From Streptomyces sp. NBC_01669 (GTDB taxonomy: Bacteria; Actinomycetota; Actinomycetes; Streptomycetales; Streptomycetaceae): DNA of 64,000 nucleotides. Position 1 is the stretch's first letter, and each line of letters starts with the position of its first letter. Of this stretch, positions 33,624-47,093 are shown piece by piece. Under the pieces are notes generated by a model. The model was not told where the DNA came from. It did not search any database and worked only from the letters and a program-made list of their open reading frames with translations. Position numbers and translations under genes: made by a program. The DNA is taken from contig NZ_JAPEQG010000001.1 in NCBI RefSeq assembly GCF_026339735.1, positions 7,556,001 through 7,620,000 on the forward strand, given 5' to 3'.

Positions 33624-34783
33624 CCGGGCGCGAGCGGGGAACGACCATCGTCCGTCTGGCGAACTTCGTCACCCCGTCCTCCGGCGGACTGCGCACCGCC
33701 CTGGACGAACTCGGCCGCGGCTACCTCGCGGCCGGGCACGAACCGGTGCTCGTCGTCCCCGGCGACAGCGCCGGCGATGTGTACACCGAGCAGGGCAGGG
33801 TGATCACCCTGCCCGGTCCGGTGCTGCCGGGCAGCGGCGGCTACCGCGTGCTGGCCGGCCGCCGCAGGCTCCGCGACCTCCTCGGAACGCTGCGTCCCGA
33901 CCGTCTGGAGGTCTCCGATCGCACCACCCTGCGCTGGACGGGCGAGTGGGCGCGCCGCGCCAGGGTGCCCGCCGTGATGGTCTCCCACGAGACGGCGGAC
34001 GGGGTGCTGCGCACCTGGGGCGTACCGCCGGCCGCGGCCGGACGCGCCGCCGACCGCCTCAACATCCTCAGCGCTCACGCCTACACGAGGATCGTCTGCA
34101 CCACGGAGTGGGCGGAGCGCGAGTTCATACGGATCGGCGCCCGCAACGTGGTCCGCGCCCCGCTCGGCGTGGACCTGCGGCGCTGCCGCCCCGGCCGCCG
34201 CAGCACGGTCCTGCGCGCCCGCCATGCGCACGGCCGGTCCGTACTGATTCTGCTCTGCTCCCGCCTCTCGGTGGAGAAACGTCCCGGCCGCGCCCTGGAC
34301 GCCCTCGCCGTCCTGAACGGCCTGGGCGTGCCTGCGACGCTGCTCGTCGCGGGGGACGGGCCGCTGCGCGCGGGGCTGGAGAGCCGGGTACGGGCGGAGC
34401 GGCTGCCGGTCGAGTTCCTGGGCCATGTGCGCGACCGGGAGCGGATGGCGGATCTGCAGGCTGCGGCCGACATCTGCCTGGCGCCGGGCCCCGCCGAGAC
34501 GTTCGGCCTCTCGGCCCTGGAGGCACTGGCCTGCGGCACCCCGGTGGTGGCGAGCGCGAGTTCAGCGCTGCCGGAGGTGATCGGCGGTGCGGGAGCGGCT
34601 GCGGCGGACACCGGCGACGCATTCGCCGCGGCGGTACGGGAACTGCTGGCGCGCCCGGAGAGGGAGCGGCGCACGGCGGCGCGACAACGTGCCGAACTCT
34701 TCGGCTGGGACCGCTCGGTGGCCGCGTTCCTGGCGGCGCACGAGGTGCCGGAGCGGGGCGGGATCCGGGGGGCGCGGACATGA
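33620..34783 (+). CDS. Second GT4 glycosyltransferase
   Basis: 387 aa, start overlapping the previous stop. The N-terminus has TIVRLANFVTPSSGGLRTAL; the donor domain has LCSRLSVEKRPGRALDAL, GHVRDRERMADLQAAAD and ETFGLSALEALACGTPVV. A retaining GT4 enzyme acting on a nucleotide sugar, probably at the inner membrane face. Coupling with the previous GT4 and the following SGNH hydrolase suggests consecutive steps on one glycolipid or polymer (inference). Confidence 0.85.
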   Translation: MTGRERGTTIVRLANFVTPSSGGLRTALDELGRGYLAAGHEPVLVVPGDSAGDVYTEQGRVITLPGPVLPGSGGYRVLAGRRRLRDLLGTLRPDRLEVSDRTTLRWTGEWARRARVPAVMVSHETADGVLRTWGVPPAAAGRAADRLNILSAHAYTRIVCTTEWAEREFIRIGARNVVRAPLGVDLRRCRPGRRSTVLRARHAHGRSVLILLCSRLSVEKRPGRALDALAVLNGLGVPATLLVAGDGPLRAGLESRVRAERLPVEFLGHVRDRERMADLQAAADICLAPGPAETFGLSALEALACGTPVVASASSALPEVIGGAGAAAADTGDAFAAAVRELLARPERERRTAARQRAELFGWDRSVAAFLAAHEVPERGGIRGART

Positions 34784-35816
34784 CGGGGGTGCGGGCGAGG
34801 GCGGGCGGCGCAGAGGATGCCGTGGCGGTGCCGGTCGTGCCAGGGGTGCCCGTGGCCGCGCCGGTCTGCGGGCCGGCTCCGGCGCCGGTGACGGAGGCTC
34901 TGCCGGAACCGTCTGCCCCGCCCCAGAGCCCCCACTCCCCGATCCGGTTCGCCGCGCTCGGGGACTCGTTCACCGAAGGAGTCGGTGATCCTGTCCCCGG
35001 TGGCCGGCGCGGCTGGGCCGCGTTGCTTGCCGAGGGCATCGGCGACAGCCACCGGGGCGTCGAGTTCCGTAACTTCGCCGTCAGCGGTTCGCTCTCCGGC
35101 GATGTCCGTGACCGGCAGGCTCCGGCCGCCGCCGCCTTCCGGCCCGACCTCGCCTCCGTGGTCGTCGGCGTCAACGACACCCTCCGCCGCTCCTTCGACA
35201 TCCGGCTCATCGCCCGGCGGCTGGACGAGGTCTGTGCGCTCCTGACCGGCGGCGGAGCCGTACTCCTGACGGCGTGTCTGCCCGATCCCGGTTCCGTCCT
35301 CGGGCTGCCCGCACCCCTGGGGCGCCCGTTGGCACGGCGCCAGGGTGCGGTGAATGCCGTGGTGCATGCCCTGTCCGCCCGCTACGACGCCGTCCACCTG
35401 CACGTCTCGGACAGGGCATGGGTCTCCGACCGCTCGCAGTGGAGCGTCGACCGGCTCCATCCGGCCGAGCGCGGCCATCGATCGGTCGCGGCCGGATTCC
35501 ACGCCCTGCTCGCCGCCCGCGGTCTTGTCCTCGGCGCCCCGCCCGGACGCGAGCCGGAGCAGCCGCCGCCCAGCCGTGCCGACTCGTTGTTCTGGCTGGC
35601 CACGGCGGGCACCGGGTGGCTGGTGCGGCGGAGCACCGATCTGCTGCCTCAGCTGCTGTGCCTGGCGGGAGCGGAGGTGCGGCACTGGGCGCGCGGCACG
35701 AGCGGGCAGCTGGACCGGCGGGCCGACCAGGCGTTGCAGGGCGCGCTTGCCGCCGTCACGCCCGAGGGGCGGCACGTCGCGTCCGTGTTGTCCGCGCCGC
35801 GCGTCAGTATGGAGAG

Positions 35817-35820
<4 letters not shown>
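34780..35820 (+). CDS. SGNH/GDSL hydrolase
   Basis: 346 aa from ATG 34780 (overlaps previous stop as ATGA). A Pro/Val/Ala-rich N-terminal 50 residues precede the hydrolase domain: block I ALGDSFTEG with nucleophile Ser63, block III VGVNDTLRR and block V DRLHPAERGH (catalytic Asp-His). It lacks a signal peptide, so cytoplasmic. Likely an esterase or deacylase for the product of the two GT4 enzymes. The C-terminal 90 residues are extra and of unknown role. Confidence 0.85.
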
Positions 35821-39470
<3,650 letters not shown>

Positions 39471-39488
39471 GGACCTAATCTGTGCAGC

Positions 39489-41015
39489 GTGACTTCGCCT
39501 GCCTACACGGACAACGCTGCGCCCCAGCTCAGCGCGGGGCCGCGGCCCGCCCCGGGCCCGGCCGCCGACGAGGGGCTCTCCCGGCGGCTGCGCGCGCTCG
39601 CCTGCACGGCGCCGCTGCACGACCTCGACGTGCGCAAGGCTAATCTGGCCGGCGAGTACACGGTCTACGCGATGGCGGAGGTCGCGCTCGCCGCGATCGA
39701 CCAGGTCACACTGCACATGGACTTCGACACGGGCGCCGATCACGAGCAGATAGTGGCCAAGCTGCTCCCGCGCGTCGCTGCCCAGGCCCCGCGTCGTCCC
39801 GCCGCGGAGCACGAGCGGGTCGCCCGCTGGGTGCTCGAGAATCTGATCAACGTCGGAAGCGTGGACCGCGGCTTCCGCGCGGTGTACGGCACGTTCGGCA
39901 CCGACGGGGTGTATGTCCGCAGGGACTATGATTTCAAGCTGATCGAAGAGGTCCCCGGCTACGGCGGCAGCGTCTATCTGAGGGCCACCGACGAAGCGGT
40001 CAACGTCCTGGTCGGCGCCCTCGACACGGACGTCACCAGCGCCCAGATCGCCGCCGAGGTGAAACTGGAGGTCCTGATCAGCCGGGGCCGCCTCGCCGAT
40101 GCGCAGCTCGCCGCAGAACAGGCCCGATACCGCACCGTGCAGTACGCGGAGACGCTCCGCAAGACACTGGAGGCGACCCGGCGCAACGTCAGAGCCGTCG
40201 ACTGGCTCAACGCCGTGCCCGACATGATCGCCGAGGCACTGGACCACGTGGCCGACCGCTACCGCCACGAGAACGCGATCCTCACCAACATCCGCAAGGC
40301 CCGGGACGAGGCGGAGGGCCCCGAGCACAAGCGCCGCGCCGCCGAGCTCGTCGACATAGTGAAGGACTGCATCCGCCGCCACACCCAGCTGCAGTCCCGC
40401 CTGCTGGAGGCAGGACCGCTGTTCCGTGCCGAGCAGGACCGGCAGGCGTTCGCCACTCCCACGGCCAGGACCGGCCTCGACCTGTACGGCCAGCTGGTCG
40501 CCCCCCTGCTGCCGCTCCCGGTCGAACAGGCCATCCGCGTCACCGACGCGTTCTTCGCCCACGGCACGGGGCTGCGCACGCCCACCTCGGTGCGGGTGGG
40601 TGACCTGGTCGACATGCTGCTCACCCCGCCCCTGGAGCGGGAGCATCTGGGGGCCGAGATGCCCGAGCCGGATCTGATCGCCACCCCGGACGACAGCAGG
40701 TTCAGCGAGGAGCAGCTGGCGAGCGCCATGAACCTCCTCGATCTGGAGCACGACGCACCGCGCCGGCTCTCCGGGCTCCTCGCCGAGGCCCGGCGGAGTG
40801 ATCCGGACCTGCCCTATCTGGTCGCCCTGCTTGCGGTGCACGCCGCATCCCCGCCGGTCGGCACCGCGTACCGGCAGGGCGAGCGGCGCCTGCTGTTCGC
40901 CGTCGACGACGGGACCCGGCTGGACGACCCGGAGTTCGGCGGGGCGGACCTGATCGTGGGCATGGCCCTGCTGGACGCGGCGGGCATGGCCGCGGACCGC
41001 TCGGAGGCCTCATGA
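39489..41015 (+). CDS. Putative kleisin-like subunit (MksF/JetA-like) of an SMC complex
   Basis: 508 aa, GTG start. After a disordered 28 residues, about 30-190 look like a winged-helix region (SRRLRALACTAPLHDLDVRK, YDFKLIEEVPGYGGSVYLR, then LRATDEAVNVLVGALD). Residues about 200-330 are long charged helices (QAEQARYRTVQY..., RHENAILTNIRKARDEAEGP) and about 335-500 form another globular part (LSVEQAIRVTDAFF-like). This N-globular / helical neck / C-globular order with a 1632-aa SMC-like ATPase two genes on is that of MksF/JetA. No catalytic motif. Assignment is architectural and by context; homology was not tested. Confidence 0.5.
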   Translation: MTSPAYTDNAAPQLSAGPRPAPGPAADEGLSRRLRALACTAPLHDLDVRKANLAGEYTVYAMAEVALAAIDQVTLHMDFDTGADHEQIVAKLLPRVAAQAPRRPAAEHERVARWVLENLINVGSVDRGFRAVYGTFGTDGVYVRRDYDFKLIEEVPGYGGSVYLRATDEAVNVLVGALDTDVTSAQIAAEVKLEVLISRGRLADAQLAAEQARYRTVQYAETLRKTLEATRRNVRAVDWLNAVPDMIAEALDHVADRYRHENAILTNIRKARDEAEGPEHKRRAAELVDIVKDCIRRHTQLQSRLLEAGPLFRAEQDRQAFATPTARTGLDLYGQLVAPLLPLPVEQAIRVTDAFFAHGTGLRTPTSVRVGDLVDMLLTPPLEREHLGAEMPEPDLIATPDDSRFSEEQLASAMNLLDLEHDAPRRLSGLLAEARRSDPDLPYLVALLAVHAASPPVGTAYRQGERRLLFAVDDGTRLDDPEFGGADLIVGMALLDAAGMAADRSEAS

Positions 41016-41176
41016 GCGGGCAGGGGCGCCGGACCCGACGGGGCCCTGATCACCGCCGGCCCCGGGCCACCCCCGGATGCGCGGTTCCGCCCGCACCCTT
41101 CCGTACGGACGCCGTGAGAGCCGGCGCCGCCCACCCCGTACCACCGAGATCCCGCACCGAGGAGCGACCGTCGTGA
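41012..41176 (+). CDS. Possible 54-aa coupling ORF between the JetA- and JetB-like genes
   Basis: An Arg/Pro-rich frame starts on the JetA-like stop (ATGA at 41012-41015) and ends on the JetB-like start (GTGA at 41173-41176). Such double overlap would carry ribosomes across the gap. Against it: about 12 of 54 codons end in A or T, two are AGA, and no domain is visible. It may be a translational bridge rather than a functional protein, or chance. Confidence 0.25.
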   Translation: MSGQGRRTRRGPDHRRPRATPGCAVPPAPFRTDAVRAGAAHPVPPRSRTEERPS

Positions 41177-42108
41177 GCGACCACCGCGCAGAGCACACCG
41201 ACGCGTGGAGCGAGCCGACCGCCGGGTACGCGACCGCCCGGCCCGCGACCGAGGGCGACGCCGCCCACGAGACTGCGGCACCCCCCGCCGTCACCCCGGC
41301 CGACGCGGCCGACGCCGCCCGGCTCGTCGCCTTCGGGCTGCAGCCCAAGCTGATGCCCGCCCGCGACGCCGAATACGCCGAGCTTCTCCGGCGCTACCGG
41401 GAGGAGACCCCCTTCGCCCGGCTCGCCGATGCCGTGGCCACCGGACTCGGTCTCGTCGTCCTGGAGGTCTCCACCCGGGCCGGCATGGCCGTGACGGCGG
41501 GCGAGGACTCCGTCTTCGCCGTCCGCATGGGCGACTACGCCCGCCGCGCCTCCTCCGACTCCGCCGACCGCTTCCTGCACGGGCTGGCCCATCTCGCCGT
41601 CGCCGCCATGGCCTTCCCGCGCCCCGAGGACCTCGCCGACGACGCGTACATCGGCCGGATCACGGTCAACGGCATCGACGCGTTCGTACGCCAGGCCTGC
41701 CACCGCCTGGAGGAGCGGGCCGCGGAACACGGCGACAACACCGACCCGGCCACCGACGCCCCAGGGCTGGAAGCCGCCTGGCGGATCTATGCCCGGCGCA
41801 GCGCCACCGGCGCGACGAAGGACGCCCGGCGGCTGGCCGGATCCACTACCGGCATCGTCGGCAAGGCCGTCGCCTTCCTCACCGACTCCGGCTTCCTCCA
41901 GCGCACCGGGGACGACGCCGGAGGAGCCTTCCGTACCACTGCCCGCTATCAGCTGCAGGTACGCGACATGGCGGGTACCGCCGCCATGGCCGAACTCCTG
42001 GAACTCGGCGTCGTGCCCGTCACCGACGGAACGGCGACACTGCTGCCGCCGCCCGACGGCGACGACCTGGAGCTGGCGGCCGACGCCGGTCTGCCCTTCC
42101 ACGCCTGA
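41173..42108 (+). CDS. Putative MksE/JetB-like accessory subunit
   Basis: 311 aa from GTG 41173 (GAGGAGCGA upstream). A disordered N-terminal 35 residues are followed by a helical and winged-helix-like body: DAARLVAFGLQPKLMPARDA, HGLAHLAVAAMAFPRPEDL, and a C-terminal wing-type stretch GIVGKAVAFLTDSGFLQRTG with TTARYQLQVRDMAG. Size and position between the kleisin-like and SMC-like genes match MksE/JetB, a dimeric winged-helix partner of the kleisin. No enzyme motif. Assignment rests mainly on context. Confidence 0.5.
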   Translation: MSDHRAEHTDAWSEPTAGYATARPATEGDAAHETAAPPAVTPADAADAARLVAFGLQPKLMPARDAEYAELLRRYREETPFARLADAVATGLGLVVLEVSTRAGMAVTAGEDSVFAVRMGDYARRASSDSADRFLHGLAHLAVAAMAFPRPEDLADDAYIGRITVNGIDAFVRQACHRLEERAAEHGDNTDPATDAPGLEAAWRIYARRSATGATKDARRLAGSTTGIVGKAVAFLTDSGFLQRTGDDAGGAFRTTARYQLQVRDMAGTAAMAELLELGVVPVTDGTATLLPPPDGDDLELAADAGLPFHA

Positions 42109-42161
42109 GCACCCCCACCGCCGCCCCACTCCTGCTTTCCGAACGACGAGAGTCCGCCGCC

Positions 42162-45100
42162 ATGTACGAGCTGTCCCGGGTCCGCCTCTACTCCATCGGG
42201 CCTGCCGGTGCGCGCTACGCCGACACCGTGCTTGACCTGCGCGGAGTGGGCGAACCCGTGCCCAACCCCGCGCCGGCCCAGGCGGAGTTCTTCGAGGAGG
42301 AGCCGGTCGGCCCGCCGCGCCGCCCGGCCCCCGCCGGTGTGCTCTTCCTGGAGAACGGCGGCGGCAAGTCCGTCCTGCTGAAGCTGATCTTCTCCGTGAT
42401 GCTGCCCGGCCACCGCAACACCCTCGGCGGCGCCAGCTCCGGCGTACTGCGCAAGTTCCTGCTCGCCGACGACTGCGGTCATGTCGCCCTGGAGTGGCAG
42501 CACACCCTCACGGGCGAGTGCGTCGTCGTCGGCAAGGTCAGCGAGTGGCGCGGACGGCAGGTCTCCAACGACCCGCGGAAGTTCGCCGAGGCCTGGTACT
42601 CCTTCCGCCCCGGACCCGGTCTCAGCCTCGACTCGCTGCCGGTCGCCGAGGCCACCGCTGTCGGCCGCCCCGTCGAAGGCGCATCCGGCGCCCAGGGCAG
42701 GCGCCGCACCATGAAGGGCTTCCGGGACGCACTCACGGACGCGGGCAAGTTCTACCAGCACCTCGATGTGCACTGGGAAGAGATCCACGACCGGTGGAAC
42801 GAGCACCTCGGCGACCTGGGCCTCGACCCGGAACTCTTCCGCTACCAGCGCGAGATGAACGCCGACGAGGGCGAGGCGGCCGGGCTCTTCGCGGTCAAGA
42901 AGGACTCCGACTTCACCGACCTGCTGCTCCGCGCCGTCACGGACACCCGCGACACGGACGGTCTCGCCGACCTGGTCAGCGGCTTCGGGAACAAGCTGGG
43001 CCGCCGGGCCGAACTCACCGCGGAACGCGACTTCACCGCAGGCTCCGTCGACCTGCTCGGCCGGATCGTCGAGGCCACGGGTACCCGCTCCCGTACCCGC
43101 GACATCCACGCGGGGGCCGAACGCCGCACCCGCACCCTCGCCCGCAGGCTCTCCGCCCGGGCCGCCCAGGAGCGCGGCCGTACCGCCGACCTCGCCCAGC
43201 AGGTGACGGGCGCCGCCCACACGGTCACCGCTGCCGAGGAGGCCCGCAGCCGCAGCGCCCTCATCGCCGCCGAACTGGCCTACCGGCACGCCTCCCTGGC
43301 CCTGGCCGGAGCCGAGAAGGGCGCGGCCGCCCAGCGTCGCGAGCTGGTCGACGCCCGCACCCTGCACTCCGCCTGGCAGGCCGCCGAAGCCGTGCTGCGC
43401 CACCGCGCCGCCGCCGACCGGTCCGCGCGCGTCGCCGTCGCCATCCGCGAGGCCGAACGCGACGCCGCACCCGCGCTCGCCGCCCGCGCCACCGCCGCCG
43501 CCGACCTCGTACGCGCTCTGCACACCGCCGCGGAAGCCGGAGAGCAGCTGGCCAACGAGGAGGAGGAGCGCTCCGACACGCTCCAGGCCGCGGGCGAGAC
43601 CGCCCACCGGGATGCCACCACCGCCGCCACCGAGGCCCAGCGCGCCCGCAGCGAGGCCGGACATCTGCGCCAGCGCCTCGCCGAGGTCGAGCAGGAGACC
43701 GCCGAGGCCGTACGGGCGGGCTGGCTCGACAACACCGCGCCGGACGCCGACCCGGCGCGGGCCGCCCTTGCCGCGAGCGACGCCGAGCAGTCCACCGTCG
43801 CAGCCTGGAACGCCGCACGGGAAGCGGCCGGAGCCGCGGCCGACCGGGCCAGGGAAGCGGCGGCCGCCGAGAGCCGCGCCGAGCTCGCCGCGGCGCGCGC
43901 CGCTGACGGTGCGCAGGCGGCGGAACAGTCGTACGAGGCCGAGTTCAGGGCCGCCGAGTCGATCGCCGCCGACCACCGACTCGCCGACCTGCTGGGCCTC
44001 CCCTCGGTGCACGGGGCGGGCGTGCCCCGGCCCCGTCGCGGAGCCACTGGTGGCGAACCGGGCACCGCGCCGGGCACCGCGGCACCGCACGGCGTGGCGC
44101 CCCAGGGCGGGCGCGAGGACGGGGCAGGAGCAGGGGCAGGCACTGGCTCCGGTACCGCCGTGGCCGGTTCCGACCGGCAGGCCGTCGCCGGCCAGGCACT
44201 CGTCACCGACCGCACCGGCGCGGCCGAGCACTCCCCGACCGCCGAAGAACCGCTCACCGCGGAGGAGTTCGACCGGAGCGCCGACGAGCTGAGGGGGCTG
44301 CTCGACGAGGGCATCGCCGCCGCCGAACGCCGCCTCTTCGAACTGCGCACCGCCGCGGCCGACGACTCCCGCATCCTCGGCGCACTCGGCGACGGCGGAC
44401 TGCTGCCGCCCGGACCCGACGTGCTCGCCACCGTCGAATACCTCGGTGAGCACGGCATCCCGGCCCTGCCGGGCTGGCGCTACCTCGCCCAGGCCGTCGA
44501 CCCCGCCGACCACGCGGCGGTGCTCGCCGCTCGCCCCGAGCTCGTCGACGGCGTGATCATCACCGACGCCGACTCGCACGCCCGCGCCCGCGAAGTTCTG
44601 GGCGGCGCCGCCCTGCTGCCGCGCTCCGCCGTGGCCGTCGGCACGACCGCCGCACTGCTCGCCCCCGTGCCCGCCCCCGGCACCGGCTCCGCCCGGAGCA
44701 CCGACGGGGTGTTCCTCGTCCCGCCGAACCCGGCGATGCACGACGAGCACGCCGCCGACGAGGAACGCCAGGCGCTGCGGAGCCGGGCCGCCGACCGCGA
44801 CGAGGACATCCGCACGCTCGCGGCCCGTCTTTCCGGGGACCGGTCCCTTGCCGCCCGCATCGGCTCCTGGCGCGCCGACTGCCCGCCCGGCATGCTCGCC
44901 GAGCTCGCCGAGGCCGCCCGTACCGCCCGCACGGCCGCCGAGACGGCCCGGGCCGTGCTCGCCGAGGCCCGTTCGGCGCGCGCCGAGGCCGACGAAGCCG
45001 CCGCGGACACCGCCCGCGTCCGCGACGAGCGCCAGGAGGCCGCCCAGCGTGCCCGCCGCGTCGCCGACGCCCTTGCGGGCCTGGCCCACCGGCTCCGCGA

Positions 45101-47060
45101 ACGCTCGCGCTGGCAGGCACGGCTACGTGAACTGGTCGAGGAGGCGGCCGAGTCCGAGGCCCGCGCCACCGTCTGCCTGGAGCGTGCCCGCGCCGCCGAC
45201 GAGGACCGCAGGGCCGCCCAGCGTGCGGCCGACGACGCCCGCCGCACCGCCCGAGCCCTGCGCGCCGAACGTGCGGAGATCGCAGGCGCCCCGGAGAACC
45301 TCCCTGAGCCCGAGGGCGACGCCCCGCGCCCCGCCCTCCCCGCCCTGCGCGAGGCCTACCGGGCCGCATCCCAGCTGTACGAGAAGGTGGGTGTCGGCGC
45401 CGACCTGCGCGCCGAACAGGCCCGGGCCGAGAGCGACGAGAGCGCCGCCCTCGCCGAACTGGACCGGCTCACCAACAAGGTCCGCAGCCGCGCAGCCCAG
45501 CTCCTCGAGGGCACCGACGGAGCCGACGGCCCGTCGCGCCAGGCGGCCGCCGCCCGCGCCGAATCCCTGGTCCAGCTCCTGGAGACCCGTGCCTCCGCCG
45601 CGAGCGAGCAGCTCGGCCGGCTGCGCGGCGAGGCCGAGCGCCTCGCCCCGGTCGACGGCGAGACCCACCACACCGAGCTCCCCGACGAGCTGGTCCCCGC
45701 CGATGCCGAGCAGGCCCAGACCCTCCTGCGTACCGCCACGGCCGAACTCGGCACCGCCACCGGCGCCCTGGACACCGCCCGTGCCGCCCACGCCGAACTG
45801 CTCCACGCCCACCGCAGCGCCGAGGCATCCGCCGGAGGCTTCGACGAGACCGCCGCCCTGCTGCGCGACCTTCTCAGGGACCACGGCGCCGACGACGACC
45901 CGGAGGCCCCCGAGCCGTACCCCGGCAGCCTCGACGAGGCCCGGCAGTCCGCAGCCGAGGCCCATCGCTCGCTGCGCGCCTGCACCGCCGACCTCTCCGC
46001 CGCCGAAAGCGCCGTACGCGAGGCGAGCGACGTCCTCGTACGGCACGCCAACTCCACCCGCTACGAGCAGGTCCGCACCCCCGCCCGGCAGCAGATCCGG
46101 GAACTCCCGGCCGCGGCACTGCCGGAGCACGCCGAGAAGTGGGCCGCCGCCTTCGCACCCCGGCTCCGCGTCCTCACCGACGAGCTGGCCCAGCTGGAGC
46201 GCAACCGCGACTCCATCGTCGACCGGCTCCGCGGACTCGTGGAGTCCGCACTCACCACCCTCCGTTCCGCCCAGCGGCTCTCCCAGCTCCCCGAGGGCCT
46301 GGGGGAGTGGTCCGGACAGGAGTTCCTGCGAATCCGATTCGAGGAGCCCGACCAGGCGACGCTCACCGAGCGGCTCGGCGACGTCATCGACGAGGCCACT
46401 CGCGCCGCCCTCAAGAAGAACTCCGACCTGCGGCGGGACGGCATGTCCCTCCTGCTGCGCGGCGTACAGGCGGCGCTGGAGCCCAAGGGCATCGCCGTGG
46501 AGATCCTCAAGCCGGACGCGGTGCTCCGCGCGGAACGTGTCCCGGTCGGACAGATGGGCGATGTCTTCTCCGGCGGCCAGCTGCTGACCGCCGCCATCGC
46601 CCTGTACTGCACGATGGCCGCCCTGCGCAGCAATGACCGGGGCCGCGACCGGCACCAGCACCGCCACGCGGGCACGCTCTTCCTCGACAATCCCATCGGC
46701 CGTGCCAACGCCACGTATCTGCTGGAGCTCCAGCGCGCGGTGTCGGACGCCCTCGGCGTGCAACTGCTCTACACCACGGGACTGTTCGACACCACGGCGC
46801 TCGCCGAATTCCCGCTGGTCATCCGGTTGCGCAACGATGCGGACCTGAGGGCGGGCCTGAAGTACATCAGCGTGGAGGAGCACCTGCGCCCCGGCCTGCC
46901 CCAGCAGGATCCGAACGGCGAGACGGTGCACGGAGAGATCACCGCGACCCGCATGTTCAAGCGCACACCGGCGACGCCCGACGCATCAGTGGCAGCCGAA
47001 GCCTCCGACGCACCCCGGGCCCCCGAGGCACCCAGGAGTGCCGGGACGCCGGCCGGCTAG
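42162..47060 (+). CDS. Giant SMC-like ATPase (MksB/JetC-like)
   Basis: 1632 aa from ATG 42162. ABC/SMC ATPase halves lie at both ends: Walker A ENGGGKSVLLKL (K69) and, near the C-terminus, the signature FSGGQ (1470-1473) and Walker B TLFLDNPIG (D1509). Between are two long Ala/Arg/Glu-rich coiled coils (about 290-615 and 880-1440) around a globular hinge-like region (about 755-870, VEYLGEHGIPALPGWRYL, DGVIITDADSH). A Gly/Ala-rich insert (about 620-700) lies before the hinge. The usual catalytic Glu after the Walker B Asp is Asn1510. Expected to form a loop-extruding or DNA-clamping dimer. Confidence 0.8.
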   Translation: MYELSRVRLYSIGPAGARYADTVLDLRGVGEPVPNPAPAQAEFFEEEPVGPPRRPAPAGVLFLENGGGKSVLLKLIFSVMLPGHRNTLGGASSGVLRKFLLADDCGHVALEWQHTLTGECVVVGKVSEWRGRQVSNDPRKFAEAWYSFRPGPGLSLDSLPVAEATAVGRPVEGASGAQGRRRTMKGFRDALTDAGKFYQHLDVHWEEIHDRWNEHLGDLGLDPELFRYQREMNADEGEAAGLFAVKKDSDFTDLLLRAVTDTRDTDGLADLVSGFGNKLGRRAELTAERDFTAGSVDLLGRIVEATGTRSRTRDIHAGAERRTRTLARRLSARAAQERGRTADLAQQVTGAAHTVTAAEEARSRSALIAAELAYRHASLALAGAEKGAAAQRRELVDARTLHSAWQAAEAVLRHRAAADRSARVAVAIREAERDAAPALAARATAAADLVRALHTAAEAGEQLANEEEERSDTLQAAGETAHRDATTAATEAQRARSEAGHLRQRLAEVEQETAEAVRAGWLDNTAPDADPARAALAASDAEQSTVAAWNAAREAAGAAADRAREAAAAESRAELAAARAADGAQAAEQSYEAEFRAAESIAADHRLADLLGLPSVHGAGVPRPRRGATGGEPGTAPGTAAPHGVAPQGGREDGAGAGAGTGSGTAVAGSDRQAVAGQALVTDRTGAAEHSPTAEEPLTAEEFDRSADELRGLLDEGIAAAERRLFELRTAAADDSRILGALGDGGLLPPGPDVLATVEYLGEHGIPALPGWRYLAQAVDPADHAAVLAARPELVDGVIITDADSHARAREVLGGAALLPRSAVAVGTTAALLAPVPAPGTGSARSTDGVFLVPPNPAMHDEHAADEERQALRSRAADRDEDIRTLAARLSGDRSLAARIGSWRADCPPGMLAELAEAARTARTAAETARAVLAEARSARAEADEAAADTARVRDERQEAAQRARRVADALAGLAHRLRERSRWQARLRELVEEAAESEARATVCLERARAADEDRRAAQRAADDARRTARALRAERAEIAGAPENLPEPEGDAPRPALPALREAYRAASQLYEKVGVGADLRAEQARAESDESAALAELDRLTNKVRSRAAQLLEGTDGADGPSRQAAAARAESLVQLLETRASAASEQLGRLRGEAERLAPVDGETHHTELPDELVPADAEQAQTLLRTATAELGTATGALDTARAAHAELLHAHRSAEASAGGFDETAALLRDLLRDHGADDDPEAPEPYPGSLDEARQSAAEAHRSLRACTADLSAAESAVREASDVLVRHANSTRYEQVRTPARQQIRELPAAALPEHAEKWAAAFAPRLRVLTDELAQLERNRDSIVDRLRGLVESALTTLRSAQRLSQLPEGLGEWSGQEFLRIRFEEPDQATLTERLGDVIDEATRAALKKNSDLRRDGMSLLLRGVQAALEPKGIAVEILKPDAVLRAERVPVGQMGDVFSGGQLLTAAIALYCTMAALRSNDRGRDRHQHRHAGTLFLDNPIGRANATYLLELQRAVSDALGVQLLYTTGLFDTTALAEFPLVIRLRNDADLRAGLKYISVEEHLRPGLPQQDPNGETVHGEITATRMFKRTPATPDASVAAEASDAPRAPEAPRSAGTPAG

Positions 47061-47093
47061 CGCGACTTCGGCGTCCCGCCGGGGCACGCGCGG

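Noticed and set aside
41949..45089. 1046-aa minus-strand frame over the SMC-like gene
   Set aside because: Gly/Ala/Val-rich antisense shadow of a high-GC gene; no domain, while the plus-strand frame has all ATPase motifs.
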